Shown here: positions 18,000-26,717 of the stretch, piece by piece
Position numbering within the stretch: position 1 is the stretch's first letter
Layout of the letters: each line of letters begins with the position of its first letter
DNA from: Hymenobacter tibetensis
GTDB lineage: Bacteria > Bacteroidota > Bacteroidia > Cytophagales > Hymenobacteraceae
Assembly: GCF_022827545.1 (NCBI RefSeq)
Contig: NZ_CP094669.1
Location: 4,953,001 to 5,017,000, forward strand
Direction: 5' to 3'
DNA: 64,000 nt
Notes under the pieces: model-generated
What the model saw: the letters and a program-made list of their open reading frames with translations, nothing else
The model's database searches: none
What the model was told of the DNA's origin: nothing
Made by a program: the position numbers and the translations under genes

Positions 18000-18212
18000 T
18001 CAGCTACTATCAAGTGCCAGACCGTCAAAACGGCAGCCTCAGCAGACTTAGTCGGGTAGAAATGCCCTCTGAGAGGGTTATGGCCTAATATACAACAACC
18101 GCACCGGAGGCCGGCAAGTTCATGATGAAATGGTGCGTACGAGCTAGTTTCTCGGATAGCTCAGTTGTATACGGGCAGACGTACGCTAACTGGCTGTTTG
18201 CCCGCTACGTTG

Positions 18213-19205
18213 CTACTTCACTAGCTCTTTGCAACACCACTCTATCGTTTCTGGGAGCGGCCGAAATGTCTTTCCCGTCGTGGCTTGCACTTTATCAGCC
18301 AAATAGATGGTAGGCCTGCGGCCCGCTCGGGCCGTGTCTTTGGTGATAAGGGGCCGGGCCCCGGTCAGCATAGACCTAACATGTTCTAGACGCCAGATTG
18401 TTTCGGCAGCCCAATGCGGCACAGCAACGGTGGGCGGCTTCTTCCCAAAGCAGATAGCTGCTTGCGTCAGCAAATTACGGAGCGGCATGGCTCCTCCGTT
18501 CAACACGTACCGTTCTCCGCTAGTAGCCGAGTCTAGCGTCAGATGTAGCATCATATCCACCACGTCGCGCACATCCACCACGTTGATATTGCCATCGGTA
18601 TAGAACAAATGCTGCTGCCACGCATACCGGAACAAGCGTGTACTGCTCCGTGTCCAGTCCGCAGGGCCCAAAATGACAGAAGGATTTACCATAACGGCTT
18701 GTAGCCCTTCGGATACTCCGCGCCACACCTCAAGTTCTGCTAAATACTTCGATGTAGCGTAGGCCCCGTGGGCAGCACCTAGGTCCCACTTGCTCTGTTC
18801 GTCCAGCAATTGAGGCGTAGTGGTTGGATGCTCCTCTTCCGCACTTTCTGATCCGCCGCCCAGTGCTGCTACCGATGACACCTGGCAAAGCCGCACCCCT
18901 ATTGTCTCCAAACAAGCATCCACTACTGCCGCCGTGCCTTCTACGTTCACCTGAAGCAATGCCTCCTCGTCTTGCGGAGCGTATGAAACCAGGCCCGCAC
19001 AATGAAAAACGTGTGTAACACCTGCCAACGCGCCTTTCAGTAAAGAGGTGTCTCGCACATCCCCTTCAACCCATTCCACTACTTCGGCACCTTCGATGAC
19101 AGGAATCTGCTTGCGGTAGAGTGCGCGCACTGGCAGACCGCGCGCCACCAACGCCGGAATCAAAAAGCTACCTACAAGGCCGCTACCCCCAGTGACGAAT
19201 ATCAT
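18213..19205 (-). CDS. NAD-dependent epimerase/dehydratase (extended SDR)
   Basis: 330 residues. A Rossmann fold starts at once with MIFVTGGSGLVGSFLIPAL. Further markers are VEGDVRDTSLLKGAL, VFHCAGLVSYAPQDE, NVEGTAAVVDACLE, the catalytic YATSK and VNPSVILGPADW. Such enzymes act on nucleotide sugars or related carbonyl compounds; the substrate is not readable. It lies 79 bases after the CpsB-like gene on the same strand, so it may be the last gene of the polysaccharide export unit or an independent gene. Confidence 0.88.
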   Translation of the reverse strand: MIFVTGGSGLVGSFLIPALVARGLPVRALYRKQIPVIEGAEVVEWVEGDVRDTSLLKGALAGVTHVFHCAGLVSYAPQDEEALLQVNVEGTAAVVDACLETIGVRLCQVSSVAALGGGSESAEEEHPTTTPQLLDEQSKWDLGAAHGAYATSKYLAELEVWRGVSEGLQAVMVNPSVILGPADWTRSSTRLFRYAWQQHLFYTDGNINVVDVRDVVDMMLHLTLDSATSGERYVLNGGAMPLRNLLTQAAICFGKKPPTVAVPHWAAETIWRLEHVRSMLTGARPLITKDTARAGRRPTIYLADKVQATTGKTFRPLPETIEWCCKELVK

Positions 19206-19284
19206 GAATTGAACAGAAGCCTGGCTGATTATTCACACTACCTACTAAATGGTCGGCCATACAACCATTCAGTACCTTCATTGT

Positions 19285-20055
19285 CTACAAGCTGCTGTTC
19301 AGAAGCGGCATAGATAGCAGCTTGCGGAGGTATTCTGTTGACAACGTCTTGTCGCGTAATACATTGATATGCTTTAAGTTGTGAGCATCCGTGCCAACCA
19401 TATCCACCATCTGCGCATCAACTAGTTTCTCGGCAACTCTCTTCGCCCCCGAAGAATAATAGCCAGCCAGCGAATTAAGATTGAGTTGCAGCAACGCACC
19501 ATTATCGCGCACCTTCTTCAACTCATCGAAACGGCCGTAAAAATAAGTGTAGCGTTCGGGGTGAGCCAACACTGGTTGGTAGCCCATGCTTTGCACTCGA
19601 AAGATAGTCTCGGCCAAGTTGAAAGGCTCGTTGATGTAGCTCGTTTCAATCAGCAAGTACCGTTTTGTTCCTCCGAAAGTAAGTAGTTCGTCGCCATGAT
19701 CAAGCCGTCGACCGAACCACTCATCGAGGTAATACTCGGCAGCGCACTGCAATTCCACGTTCGTTATACCAGCCTGTTTGGCAGCTGTTTGCAATGCACT
19801 AAGAGCAGCTCGTATTCCCTCAGGGGTGTTCTTATAGAAGTCCCCCATTATATGAGGAGTCATTACCAGTTTCCGCAAACCCAACCCCTGCAACTCTCGC
19901 AACATAGCCACCGATTGCTCTACGGTCTCGGCGCCATCGTCAAGCCCTGGCAAGAGGTGTGAATGCATGTCAGCCACTAGAGGAGCTAGACCCTCAGGAA
20001 GTGGCACCATTGGAGCTGGCTTACTCCCAAACCACTTTTGCAGTAAGGATACCAT
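19285..20055 (-). CDS. CpsB/CapC-type PHP tyrosine-protein phosphatase
   Basis: 256 residues, cytoplasmic. PHP-domain metal ligands are visible in DMHSHLLPGLDDG, VMTPHIMGDFY, LLIETSYINEP, VLAHPERY and MVGTDAHNLKH. Family members remove phosphate from the tyrosine cluster of Wzc-type kinases and so control polysaccharide chain length and export. The gene begins 18 bases behind the Wzc-like kinase gene, as expected for this pair. Confidence 0.93.
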   Translation of the reverse strand: MVSLLQKWFGSKPAPMVPLPEGLAPLVADMHSHLLPGLDDGAETVEQSVAMLRELQGLGLRKLVMTPHIMGDFYKNTPEGIRAALSALQTAAKQAGITNVELQCAAEYYLDEWFGRRLDHGDELLTFGGTKRYLLIETSYINEPFNLAETIFRVQSMGYQPVLAHPERYTYFYGRFDELKKVRDNGALLQLNLNSLAGYYSSGAKRVAEKLVDAQMVDMVGTDAHNLKHINVLRDKTLSTEYLRKLLSMPLLNSSL

Positions 20056-20073
20056 AAGAAGCCGAAATAGATA

Positions 20074-22548
20074 TCAGGAGAAACGTTTCCGTAGACGGCT
20101 GAGTGCACCTTCAGCAGGCTTAGTTTCCTCGTAGTATCCTTGCCCGTAGCCGTAGCCGTACCCGTACCCGTACCCGTACCCGTAGAGGCCGCTAGCTCGG
20201 GCATCATTCAGAATCGTGCATAGCCGGGTGAAATTATTGGCTTTAATAAGCTTGTTGATATTCTTTAAGAAGGTCTTTTTAGAATAGTTGGCACGTACTA
20301 TATAGATTGGAATATCAGCCTTGCGCATGATTAGAATACCGTCCGTGACCAGTCCTACTGGCGGCGTATCTATTAAAATGACATCATATACCTGATGCAA
20401 TTCGGCCAGCATTTCATCGAAGCGCGGGCTTAAGATCAACTCTGATGGGTTTGGTGGAGTTGGTCCGGCAGAGATAAAATCCAGCGTAGGAATGGAAGTA
20501 TGCTGCACGCATTCCAACACCGTGTGTTTCTCGATAAGGATCGTGCTAACTCCTTTTACGTTTTCAGCCCCGAATGCCAGGTTCACTTTAGGCTTGCGCA
20601 TATCCAAGTCAAGGATCACCACGCGTTGCTCTGAGAGGGCAATGATGCCCCCGAGGTTAACCGATACAAATGTTTTGCCCTCGCCCGAAATAGTAGAGGT
20701 AACCGAAATCATACGCTTCTTCTTCGAAGAGCTGATAAAATCCAAATTGGTACGAATAGACCGGATCGACTCACTGATTGCAGATTTAGGGCTCTTATCT
20801 ACTACCAACTTCGACACAGACATTTTCTCCTTGTCGTAAGTAGGAATCACTCCAAGCACTGAGGCCGTCGTAGCGCGCTCCAATTCCCGCACGCTCGTGA
20901 CAGTATTGTGCATGAGGTAGCGCACAGCTATTAACCCTAGTCCCAATACAATACCGCTGGCTAGGCCAATAGCATACACCATCAGCCTAACCGGTGATAT
21001 AGGAGCACTAGGCATACTTGCTGGCGAAAGAATCTGAAAGTCGGGGGTGGTGCCTGCAATGGCAATCAGAAAGTCTGCCTTTCTCGCCATTAACATGGTG
21101 TACGTACCAACATATTGTGCTAGCGGACGTTTCAGTCGGTCTTCTTCCGTTGCTCTTTCAGGAAGCAACTGAAGCTCATTGTCGAAAGTGTTACGTTTTT
21201 GGTCTAGTAGCGCTGATTGCTTCCGAAGTTGGTCCTGGCTTTGACGCAGGGTGCGCTGCACATTGCCTTTAACATAGTTTACCCGATCTAAACGTGACTG
21301 GACCGCTTCAGTCGTCTCTCTGTTTGAACGTCTTACCCGACGCAAGTCAAATACCAGCCCATTCAACTCGCCTAGTTGCTGCGAAAGCTGTGCATCTGCC
21401 AGTGTGTTCAGCCCTGGTATACTCTCTTCCACCGTCATGTCTTCGCGAGGAGCTAAACTTTCCTGATCAACCATCTTGGCCAAGTCAGCGAGAAGCTGGC
21501 GCTTTTCGTTCAGTTCTAGTCGTTCCTCCTCTATCTCTTCGACGCGCCCCTTGAGTTCCGCTACAATAGATCGAACATCATAGGTTTTAGTTCTGCGTAC
21601 GAAGTTTTGCAGGTTCTCTTCTGCATCCTGTAAATTCTGCCGGTTCTCATTCAGCTGCTGATCCAGAAACTTTAGCTTCTGGGCACTAGCTGCACTTTTC
21701 TGGGCTAGCTTCTCTTGTAAGTATACCGTGTCAATTTTGTTGACAATAGCGCGAGCTTTCGCTGGGGTATAGTCTTGAAAGGAAATCTGGATGGTATTCG
21801 CATCCGGATTCACAATAGACACCATCAGATTCTGGTCGAGGTACGAATTGATAGCGCCCTCGTCGTTGATGACGAAGTGATACTTTCGGTCTAAAACCTC
21901 TTTGTTGAACATGGCGCTAGGCCGAATCAACAACGTCATGCCACCAACTTTGAATGGCTGATTAAAGGAATGTTCGCCGCTCTGGGTCTGGCCGGCAACC
22001 GGGTAGCTCAGTTGGAAGGTTTTTGTGTCTGTAATGTCAAGGCTGAACTTCGTGTTATACAAAATATCACCTTGGTACTCCACTACAAAAGGAGACAAGC
22101 CGTACAGTTCGGATTCCAAGACAGTTCCCTCAGCATAGTAGGTTACATTAAGGCCCAGAGAATCGCGAAGCCGCCGATAGATTATGTTCGACTTAATGAG
22201 CTCAACTTCTCCTGATAGCTTGTTGATGCTTTGACGGTTTTCAACTCCAGTGCCAACAATACCACCCAACCCAAGTTCGCCGGCTTCCGTCTTCTCATCA
22301 AGCTTCAGAAGCGACGATGATTGATAGAGCGGTTTGGTATAACGCAAAAATAGCCAAGAGCCTGTTACTCCTAACCCAATCAATAGGACCACCCACAACA
22401 AACTGCGCCGGGCTACTAGCAGTAGCGTATCGAAGTCAATTCCGCCTCCCTCATCAGTAGACTCTGGCTCCAAGATAGGCGTAGCGCTTCCTCCTCCGGT
22501 AGCGTTACGGATCAACTCCTCAAGTTCGGCGTTTTCGTTAACGGCCAT
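20074..22548 (-). CDS. Wzc-like polysaccharide co-polymerase and BY-type tyrosine kinase
   Basis: 824 residues, inner membrane. Order: cytoplasmic N-terminus, TM1 (LLWVVLLIGLGVTGSWLFL, about 33-52), Wzz domain, periplasmic coiled coil (about 250-460), TM2 (MVYAIGLASGIVLGLGLIAV, about 520-540), then the BY-kinase domain. That domain has Walker A SGEGKTFVSVNLGG, Walker A' VVILDLDMRKPK and Walker B VILIDTPPVGLV. The C-terminus is a tyrosine cluster, LYGYGYGYGYGYGYGQGYY, about residues 787-806, in place of the usual scattered tyrosines. The cluster is encoded by hexamer repeats. It acts with the Wza-like exporter upstream and the phosphatase downstream. Confidence 0.95.
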   Translation of the reverse strand: MAVNENAELEELIRNATGGGSATPILEPESTDEGGGIDFDTLLLVARRSLLWVVLLIGLGVTGSWLFLRYTKPLYQSSSLLKLDEKTEAGELGLGGIVGTGVENRQSINKLSGEVELIKSNIIYRRLRDSLGLNVTYYAEGTVLESELYGLSPFVVEYQGDILYNTKFSLDITDTKTFQLSYPVAGQTQSGEHSFNQPFKVGGMTLLIRPSAMFNKEVLDRKYHFVINDEGAINSYLDQNLMVSIVNPDANTIQISFQDYTPAKARAIVNKIDTVYLQEKLAQKSAASAQKLKFLDQQLNENRQNLQDAEENLQNFVRRTKTYDVRSIVAELKGRVEEIEEERLELNEKRQLLADLAKMVDQESLAPREDMTVEESIPGLNTLADAQLSQQLGELNGLVFDLRRVRRSNRETTEAVQSRLDRVNYVKGNVQRTLRQSQDQLRKQSALLDQKRNTFDNELQLLPERATEEDRLKRPLAQYVGTYTMLMARKADFLIAIAGTTPDFQILSPASMPSAPISPVRLMVYAIGLASGIVLGLGLIAVRYLMHNTVTSVRELERATTASVLGVIPTYDKEKMSVSKLVVDKSPKSAISESIRSIRTNLDFISSSKKKRMISVTSTISGEGKTFVSVNLGGIIALSEQRVVILDLDMRKPKVNLAFGAENVKGVSTILIEKHTVLECVQHTSIPTLDFISAGPTPPNPSELILSPRFDEMLAELHQVYDVILIDTPPVGLVTDGILIMRKADIPIYIVRANYSKKTFLKNINKLIKANNFTRLCTILNDARASGLYGYGYGYGYGYGYGQGYYEETKPAEGALSRLRKRFS
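20143..20185. repeat. Hexamer tandem repeat encoding the Wzc tyrosine cluster
   Basis: Seven consecutive GTA triplets spaced 6 bases apart (units ccgtag or ccgtac on the plus strand) encode seven Tyr-Gly units on the minus strand. The four central units are identical in DNA, which favours slippage; gain or loss of a unit keeps the frame. Confidence 0.9.
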
Positions 22549-22602
22549 TTAATGGAATAAGAATTTCGGTGCAAACGAACGCTGGAAATAACCAGCATTC
22601 CA

Positions 22603-23511
22603 TCAGAAAGTCCTGCTAATGCTAATGAATGCGAGAAGGGTAGTAATCAATGCACTTGCCAAACCAATTGTTGGGCTCGCATCAATCAAGGCATCGGAGA
22701 ACGGTCGACGAACTGGTTCGATATAAATGATATCATTAGGCTCTACTTGCAGGTTGGCCCGGCGCATACCATTTATCGTGGTTAAATCTATTTGTTCGAC
22801 CTGAGGATTTTTTAGGTCACCACGAATAATGCGGATGTTAGAAGCCTTTCCTCCCGACCGGTACAAAGAAGAGCCACTGCCACCACCATCGATACCACCA
22901 GCCGCTGCCAACACCTCAATTAAGTTCATATTATCATTTACGAGCGGAATGATTTTACCGCCCACGGAGCCCAGCACAACTACTCGGCTATTCGTGACAC
23001 GCGTTACAACGAATACGCCCTTATAGAACTCCTCATACCGCACTCTTAGTACACTGTCCGCCTGAACTAGTGTGTAGCCTGTCACTTTTATCCGATTGAT
23101 CAGGGGAAGCCGAACCGTGCCATCAGTCTGAACGGGGAATTCTGAATCGCCAGCCTCTGACCCAGCGGCCTGGCCTGTACCAGTAGACAGCGTACGGCTC
23201 CCATTAGCACCTGTAGGGAGCATACCAGCTGGAGCTCCAAACTGCAGTTCACCGTTGGGGTCAATGATCCGCTCGCCATTATTGGTATATACCCGCACAG
23301 CCAACAAATCATTTGGCTGGATGATATAGTTCCGATTTACCCGATTTACTACGCCTCGTAGGCGGATCGTATCCAGCCCTTTACCATCACTAAGGCGGAA
23401 CATGGTACGCTGATTATAGACGCGAGCCGTACCACAAGATGACAGCATCAGCAAAAACACTGCGCATAGTAGCCAAAGGTGGGAAACTGAGCAGGAGGCG
23501 GATTGACGCAT
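22603..23511 (-). CDS. Wza-like polysaccharide export lipoprotein
   Basis: 302 residues. A lipoprotein signal ends in LMLSSCGTARVY (lipobox LSSC), so it is outer-membrane anchored. A Poly_export domain follows (VNRNYIIQPNDLLAVRVYTN), with VRLPLINRIKVTGYTLVQAD and SLBB-like segments (NSRVVVLGSVGGKIIPLVND, VEPNDIIYIEPVRRP). The last residues form a hydrophobic helix (IGLASALITTLLAFIS). It would form the outer-membrane channel for exopolysaccharide. The Wzc-like gene begins 54 bases downstream. Confidence 0.93.
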   Translation of the reverse strand: MRQSASCSVSHLWLLCAVFLLMLSSCGTARVYNQRTMFRLSDGKGLDTIRLRGVVNRVNRNYIIQPNDLLAVRVYTNNGERIIDPNGELQFGAPAGMLPTGANGSRTLSTGTGQAAGSEAGDSEFPVQTDGTVRLPLINRIKVTGYTLVQADSVLRVRYEEFYKGVFVVTRVTNSRVVVLGSVGGKIIPLVNDNMNLIEVLAAAGGIDGGGSGSSLYRSGGKASNIRIIRGDLKNPQVEQIDLTTINGMRRANLQVEPNDIIYIEPVRRPFSDALIDASPTIGLASALITTLLAFISISRTF

Positions 23512-23748
23512 GCAGACGGAAAAACTGGAAAAAATGAAAGGATAGCCTCTGGGAAGGCGGCGTCCAGTTAAGTAAAAATGCCTTAAAAACCTTCAAAGTA
23601 ACCTAATTGACGCGCGCTTTCAAAATGGAGGACTCCAGCCGGAATCCTATACGTAGCTAGAGACAAGCCAAAATCGTACCTTCACGAACCCAAAACCGCT
23701 CCTATTCGGTTACTACCTCAAACCCCACCCTCTTCACTTCTTCTGCCC
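23512..23748. promoter_or_regulatory. Divergent promoter region, wza-like gene and acyl-CoA dehydrogenase
   Basis: 237 bases between divergent genes. On the minus strand TTTTG (near 23621-23625) is followed after about 20 bases by TTACTTTG (near 23594-23601), one mismatch from the TAnnTTTG box. On the plus strand only a weak TACCTTCA was seen. Positions are approximate. Confidence 0.35.
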
Positions 23749-24888
23749 ATGGAACTGGTCGCTACCGAAAACCAGACAATGATTGCCCAAATGGTGCGTG
23801 ACTTCGGCGCGCAACATATCAAACCCCACATGATGAAGTGGGACGAGTCGCAGGAATTTCCCATTGATGTTTTCCACAAGCTAGGTGAACTTGGCTTGAT
23901 GGGTGTATTAGTACCGCAGGAATACGGTGGTTCCGGCTTTGGTTACACTGAGTATGTAACCGCCATTGCGGAGCTATCCAAAATCGACGGAAGCATAGGG
24001 CTCAGCATGGCGGCTCACAACTCGCTGTGCACAGGCCATATTCTGCAGCACGCTTCCGAAGAACAAAAAAGCAAGTACCTCCCCAAGTTGGCTTCTGGCG
24101 AATGGATTGGAGCGTGGGGCCTCACGGAGCCAAACACCGGCTCTGATGCGGGCAACATGCGCACCGTAGCAGTTCAGGATGGCGACTATTATGTACTGAA
24201 CGGCGCTAAGAACTTCATAACGCATGGCAAGTCCGGCAATGTGGCCGTAGTTATTGCACGCACCGGTGAAGTAGGTGATTCGCATGGTATGACGGCTTTT
24301 ATTGTAGAGCGTGGCACACCAGGTTTTGCGGCGGGCCGCAAGGAAGACAAGTTAGGCATGCGAGCTTCCGAGACGACAGAGATGATTTTCACAGACTGTC
24401 GGGTGCCTAAGGAAAATGTAATTGGCAATGTTGGCGACGGATTCGTTCAGTCGCTGAAAGTGCTTGATGGGGGCCGGGTTAGCATTGCGGCACTAAGCTT
24501 GGGTATTGCGCAAGGTGCCTACGAGGCAGCCCTGCAGTATTCCAAGGAGCGGCAACAGTTCAACCAGCCCATCAGCAACTTCCAAGGAATTGGCTTCAAG
24601 CTGGCAGACATGGCTACGGAAATCGAGGCAGCGTCTTTGCTTACTTATCGCGCAGCCGACATGAAAGACCGCGGCCTGAACGTGAACCGCGAGTCGGCTA
24701 TGGCAAAACTGTATGCCTCGGAGGTAGCAGTCCGGACGGCCAACGAGGGGGTCCAGATTTTTGGGGGCTACGGCTACACCAAAGATTATCCGGCCGAAAA
24801 ATATTATCGTGATGCCAAGCTTTGCACTATCGGAGAAGGCACTTCCGAAATCCAGAAGCTGGTTATTGCGCGCGCACTTCTGAAATAA
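23749..24888 (+). CDS. Acyl-CoA dehydrogenase
   Basis: 379 residues, FAD enzyme that introduces the alpha-beta double bond into acyl-CoA thioesters in fatty-acid or branched-chain amino-acid breakdown. Motifs: [15 protein letters not shown], the flavin signature [29 protein letters not shown], the C-terminal helices [15 protein letters not shown] and [20 protein letters not shown], and EGTSEIQ, whose Glu is at the position of the catalytic base of short-chain enzymes. Length is normal. Chain-length preference cannot be told. Confidence 0.95.
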   Translation: MELVATENQTMIAQMVRDFGAQHIKPHMMKWDESQEFPIDVFHKLGELGLMGVLVPQEYGGSGFGYTEYVTAIAELSKIDGSIGLSMAAHNSLCTGHILQHASEEQKSKYLPKLASGEWIGAWGLTEPNTGSDAGNMRTVAVQDGDYYVLNGAKNFITHGKSGNVAVVIARTGEVGDSHGMTAFIVERGTPGFAAGRKEDKLGMRASETTEMIFTDCRVPKENVIGNVGDGFVQSLKVLDGGRVSIAALSLGIAQGAYEAALQYSKERQQFNQPISNFQGIGFKLADMATEIEAASLLTYRAADMKDRGLNVNRESAMAKLYASEVAVRTANEGVQIFGGYGYTKDYPAEKYYRDAKLCTIGEGTSEIQKLVIARALLK

Positions 24889-24909
24889 GAAGCTTGGATT
24901 ACACTGGTT

Positions 24910-24990
24910 TTACGCAGATTTCCGTGATTTGCACCGCCTTATCATTTGAAATCTGCGTAATGCATTTTTAATCTGTGAAATCCGTGATTA
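24910..24990. repeat. Intergenic inverted/direct repeat with ATCTGCG motifs
   Basis: ttacgcagattt (24910-24921) and aaatctgcgtaa (24949-24960) form a perfect 12-bp inverted repeat with a 27-base loop. It is followed by related motifs (aatctgtgaaatccgtga, ending near 24988; tttccgtgattt lies in the loop). The wording resembles dispersed intergenic repeats of the 'aatctgcgtaaatctgtgaaatccgtg' kind. It may also end the acyl-CoA dehydrogenase transcript. Confidence 0.6.
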
Positions 24991-25033
24991 TCTTTGCGGC
25001 CCTTCAAAGCTGAGTTTTCAACCCCATTGACAT

Positions 25034-25231
25034 ATGATCATCGTACAAATCAAAGAGAACGAGTCGGTTGACCGCGCGCTTAAGCGGTTCAAAAAGAAGT
25101 TTGAGCGCACGGGCGTGCTGAAAGAACTGCGTCGTCGCACGTTCTTCCAGAAGCCTTCTATTACCAACCGTAAGCAGAAGCAAAAGGCCATCTACAAGCA
25201 GGTGACCTACGGCAACGAGGCTAACTCGTAG
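25034..25231 (+). CDS. rpsU: 30S ribosomal protein bS21
   Basis: 65 residues, highly basic. MIIVQIKENESVDRALKRF, KKFERTGVLKELRRRTFF and KPSITNRKQKQKAIYKQ are characteristic of Bacteroidota bS21. It binds the 16S rRNA platform near the anti-Shine-Dalgarno end. A terminator follows, and xerC and hpf lie downstream in the order common in this phylum. Confidence 0.97.
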   Translation: MIIVQIKENESVDRALKRFKKKFERTGVLKELRRRTFFQKPSITNRKQKQKAIYKQVTYGNEANS

Positions 25232-25252
25232 TTGTTCTCTCCGTCACGGGTT

Positions 25253-25296
25253 AAAACCGGCTGATGTGCCTCTAAGGCGCGCCAGTCGGTTTTTTC
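25253..25296 (+). terminator. Intrinsic terminator after rpsU
   Basis: aaaaccggctg and cagtcggtttt pair with one G-U wobble and are followed by a T-run (25290-25295). It begins 22 bases after the rpsU stop. Confidence 0.85.
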
Positions 25297-25375
25297 GCGT
25301 CTATCTGTTTCGATTTTTTTCCTGCGTTGAAATCCATACATTGGTTGTCCAGCCCAACAGGTCGGCACCCGATGC

Positions 25376-26263
25376 ATGGATTTATTTTTCAATTACCTCC
25401 GGTCTGAACGCCGCTACAGCCCCCACACGCTGCTGTCTTATCAGACTGATATGCGCCAGTTTGCTGAGTACCTGAACGCTACGTACGAGCTAACTGATTT
25501 GTCGCAGGCCGACCATACTCTCATCAGGTCGTGGGTGGTGACGCTGATGCAGCAGGACCTTGATCCGCGCACCGTTAACCGGAAGATTGCCTGCCTTCGC
25601 TCCTACTTCAAGTTCTTGCTCACAACTAATGTTATCGGCCGCAACCCGATGCTGCGCATCAAGGCGCCGAAGATGGCCAAGAAGCTGCCCGAGTTTGTAG
25701 CTGAAGACAGCCTAAACGGGTTGCTGAACTCGTTTGAATTTCCGGACACCTTTGTGGGCGCCCGCGACCAGTTGGTGCTAGAGCTACTCTACGGCACTGG
25801 TATCCGGTTGTCGGAACTGATTGGCATTACGCCCGACGACGTGAATCTGCACGGCCAAACGGTGCGTGTAACCGGCAAGGGCAACAAGCAACGCTTGGTG
25901 CCTCTCAACCAAAGCTTGGTGGCTTCACTGGAACGCTATATAGCGTTCCGAAAGCGAGAAATAGGCAATTCTGACAACACCCGTACAGCGCTCCTCGTTA
26001 CAGACAAAGGTGAGCCTATGTATGAAAAGCTCGTTTATCGAACTGTAAAGCACTATTTAAGTCAGATAACAACCTCTTCCTCTCAACAGCACCCTCACGT
26101 ATTGCGGCATTCCTTCGCAACGCATTTGCTTAATAAGGGAGCTGACCTCAACGCCATTAAAGACCTGCTCGGGCATGCAAACCTAGCTGCCACTCAAGTC
26201 TACACGCATTTGTCGATCGACAAACTTAAATCTGTTTTTGAACAGGCCCATCCAAAGGCCTGA
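25376..26263 (+). CDS. xerC: XerC/XerD-type tyrosine recombinase
   Basis: 295 residues. The N-terminal SAM-like DNA-binding domain (YLRSERRYSPHTLLSYQTD) is followed by a catalytic domain with all family residues: Arg in GTGIRLSELIG, Lys in VTGKGNKQRLVPL, the HVLRHSFATHLL box, LLGHANLAATQVYTH and the nucleophile Tyr about residue 276. Length fits XerC/D, which resolve chromosome dimers at dif. Whether it is XerC or XerD cannot be told by eye. The position between rpsU and hpf is typical for the phylum. Confidence 0.95.
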   Translation: MDLFFNYLRSERRYSPHTLLSYQTDMRQFAEYLNATYELTDLSQADHTLIRSWVVTLMQQDLDPRTVNRKIACLRSYFKFLLTTNVIGRNPMLRIKAPKMAKKLPEFVAEDSLNGLLNSFEFPDTFVGARDQLVLELLYGTGIRLSELIGITPDDVNLHGQTVRVTGKGNKQRLVPLNQSLVASLERYIAFRKREIGNSDNTRTALLVTDKGEPMYEKLVYRTVKHYLSQITTSSSQQHPHVLRHSFATHLLNKGADLNAIKDLLGHANLAATQVYTHLSIDKLKSVFEQAHPKA

Positions 26264-26299
26264 GTTGTGTTCCTTTTTTTACTTTAAACCCTACTACCG

Positions 26300-26599
26300 A
26301 TGAAAGTACAGATGCATTCGGTGCATTTCGATGCCGACCAAAAATTGCTCGACTTCATCCAGAAGCGCCTCGACAAGCTTGAAACTTTCTATGACCGTGT
26401 CACAGAAGGCGAGGTGATTTTGAAGCTGAACAACAAAGATGGAATTGACAACAAAACTGTAGAGATTAAGCTATTCGTGCCGGGTGCCACTCTTTTCTCG
26501 CAAGAGGATGCTGCTTCCTTCGAAGCTGCTACTGATGCCGCTACCGATGGTTTGAAACGACAGATCACCAAACATAAAGAGAAAGTAACCAGCCACTAG
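26300..26599 (+). CDS. hpf: Ribosome hibernation-promoting factor, short form
   Basis: 99 residues. MKVQMHSVHFDADQKLLDFI and KRLDKLETFYDRV match the N-terminal beta-alpha unit of the HPF/RaiA family; DAATDGLKRQITKHKEK is the conserved C-terminal helix. It lacks the long C-terminal dimerisation domain. It binds the 30S decoding region and stores ribosomes in stationary phase. It lies 36 bases after xerC and is probably co-transcribed with it. Confidence 0.95.
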   Translation: MKVQMHSVHFDADQKLLDFIQKRLDKLETFYDRVTEGEVILKLNNKDGIDNKTVEIKLFVPGATLFSQEDAASFEAATDAATDGLKRQITKHKEKVTSH

Positions 26600-26640
26600 G
26601 CTGTTCTTGATTTTCATTTCTGCCGCAACTTAAGCCGCAT

Positions 26641-26677
26641 CAAAAAGCCCCGCCTTGATACCAGGCGGGGCTTTTTG
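26641..26677. terminator. Bidirectional terminator between hpf and metK
   Basis: caaaaagccccgcct and aggcggggctttttg form a perfect 15-bp stem with a 7-base loop. T-runs on both strands serve the convergent hpf and metK genes. Confidence 0.92.
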
Positions 26678-26717
26678 ATGTTCTGAGAATAGAGCCACAG
26701 GCTCTTGCTTCCCTATA

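Noticed and set aside
20143..20185. CRISPR-like array
   Set aside because: The unit is 6 bases without spacers and lies inside the kinase gene; no other spaced direct repeats were seen in the window.
26600..26717. tRNA genes expected after hpf
   Set aside because: The gap holds only a terminator; no cloverleaf or CCA-adjacent acceptor stem.
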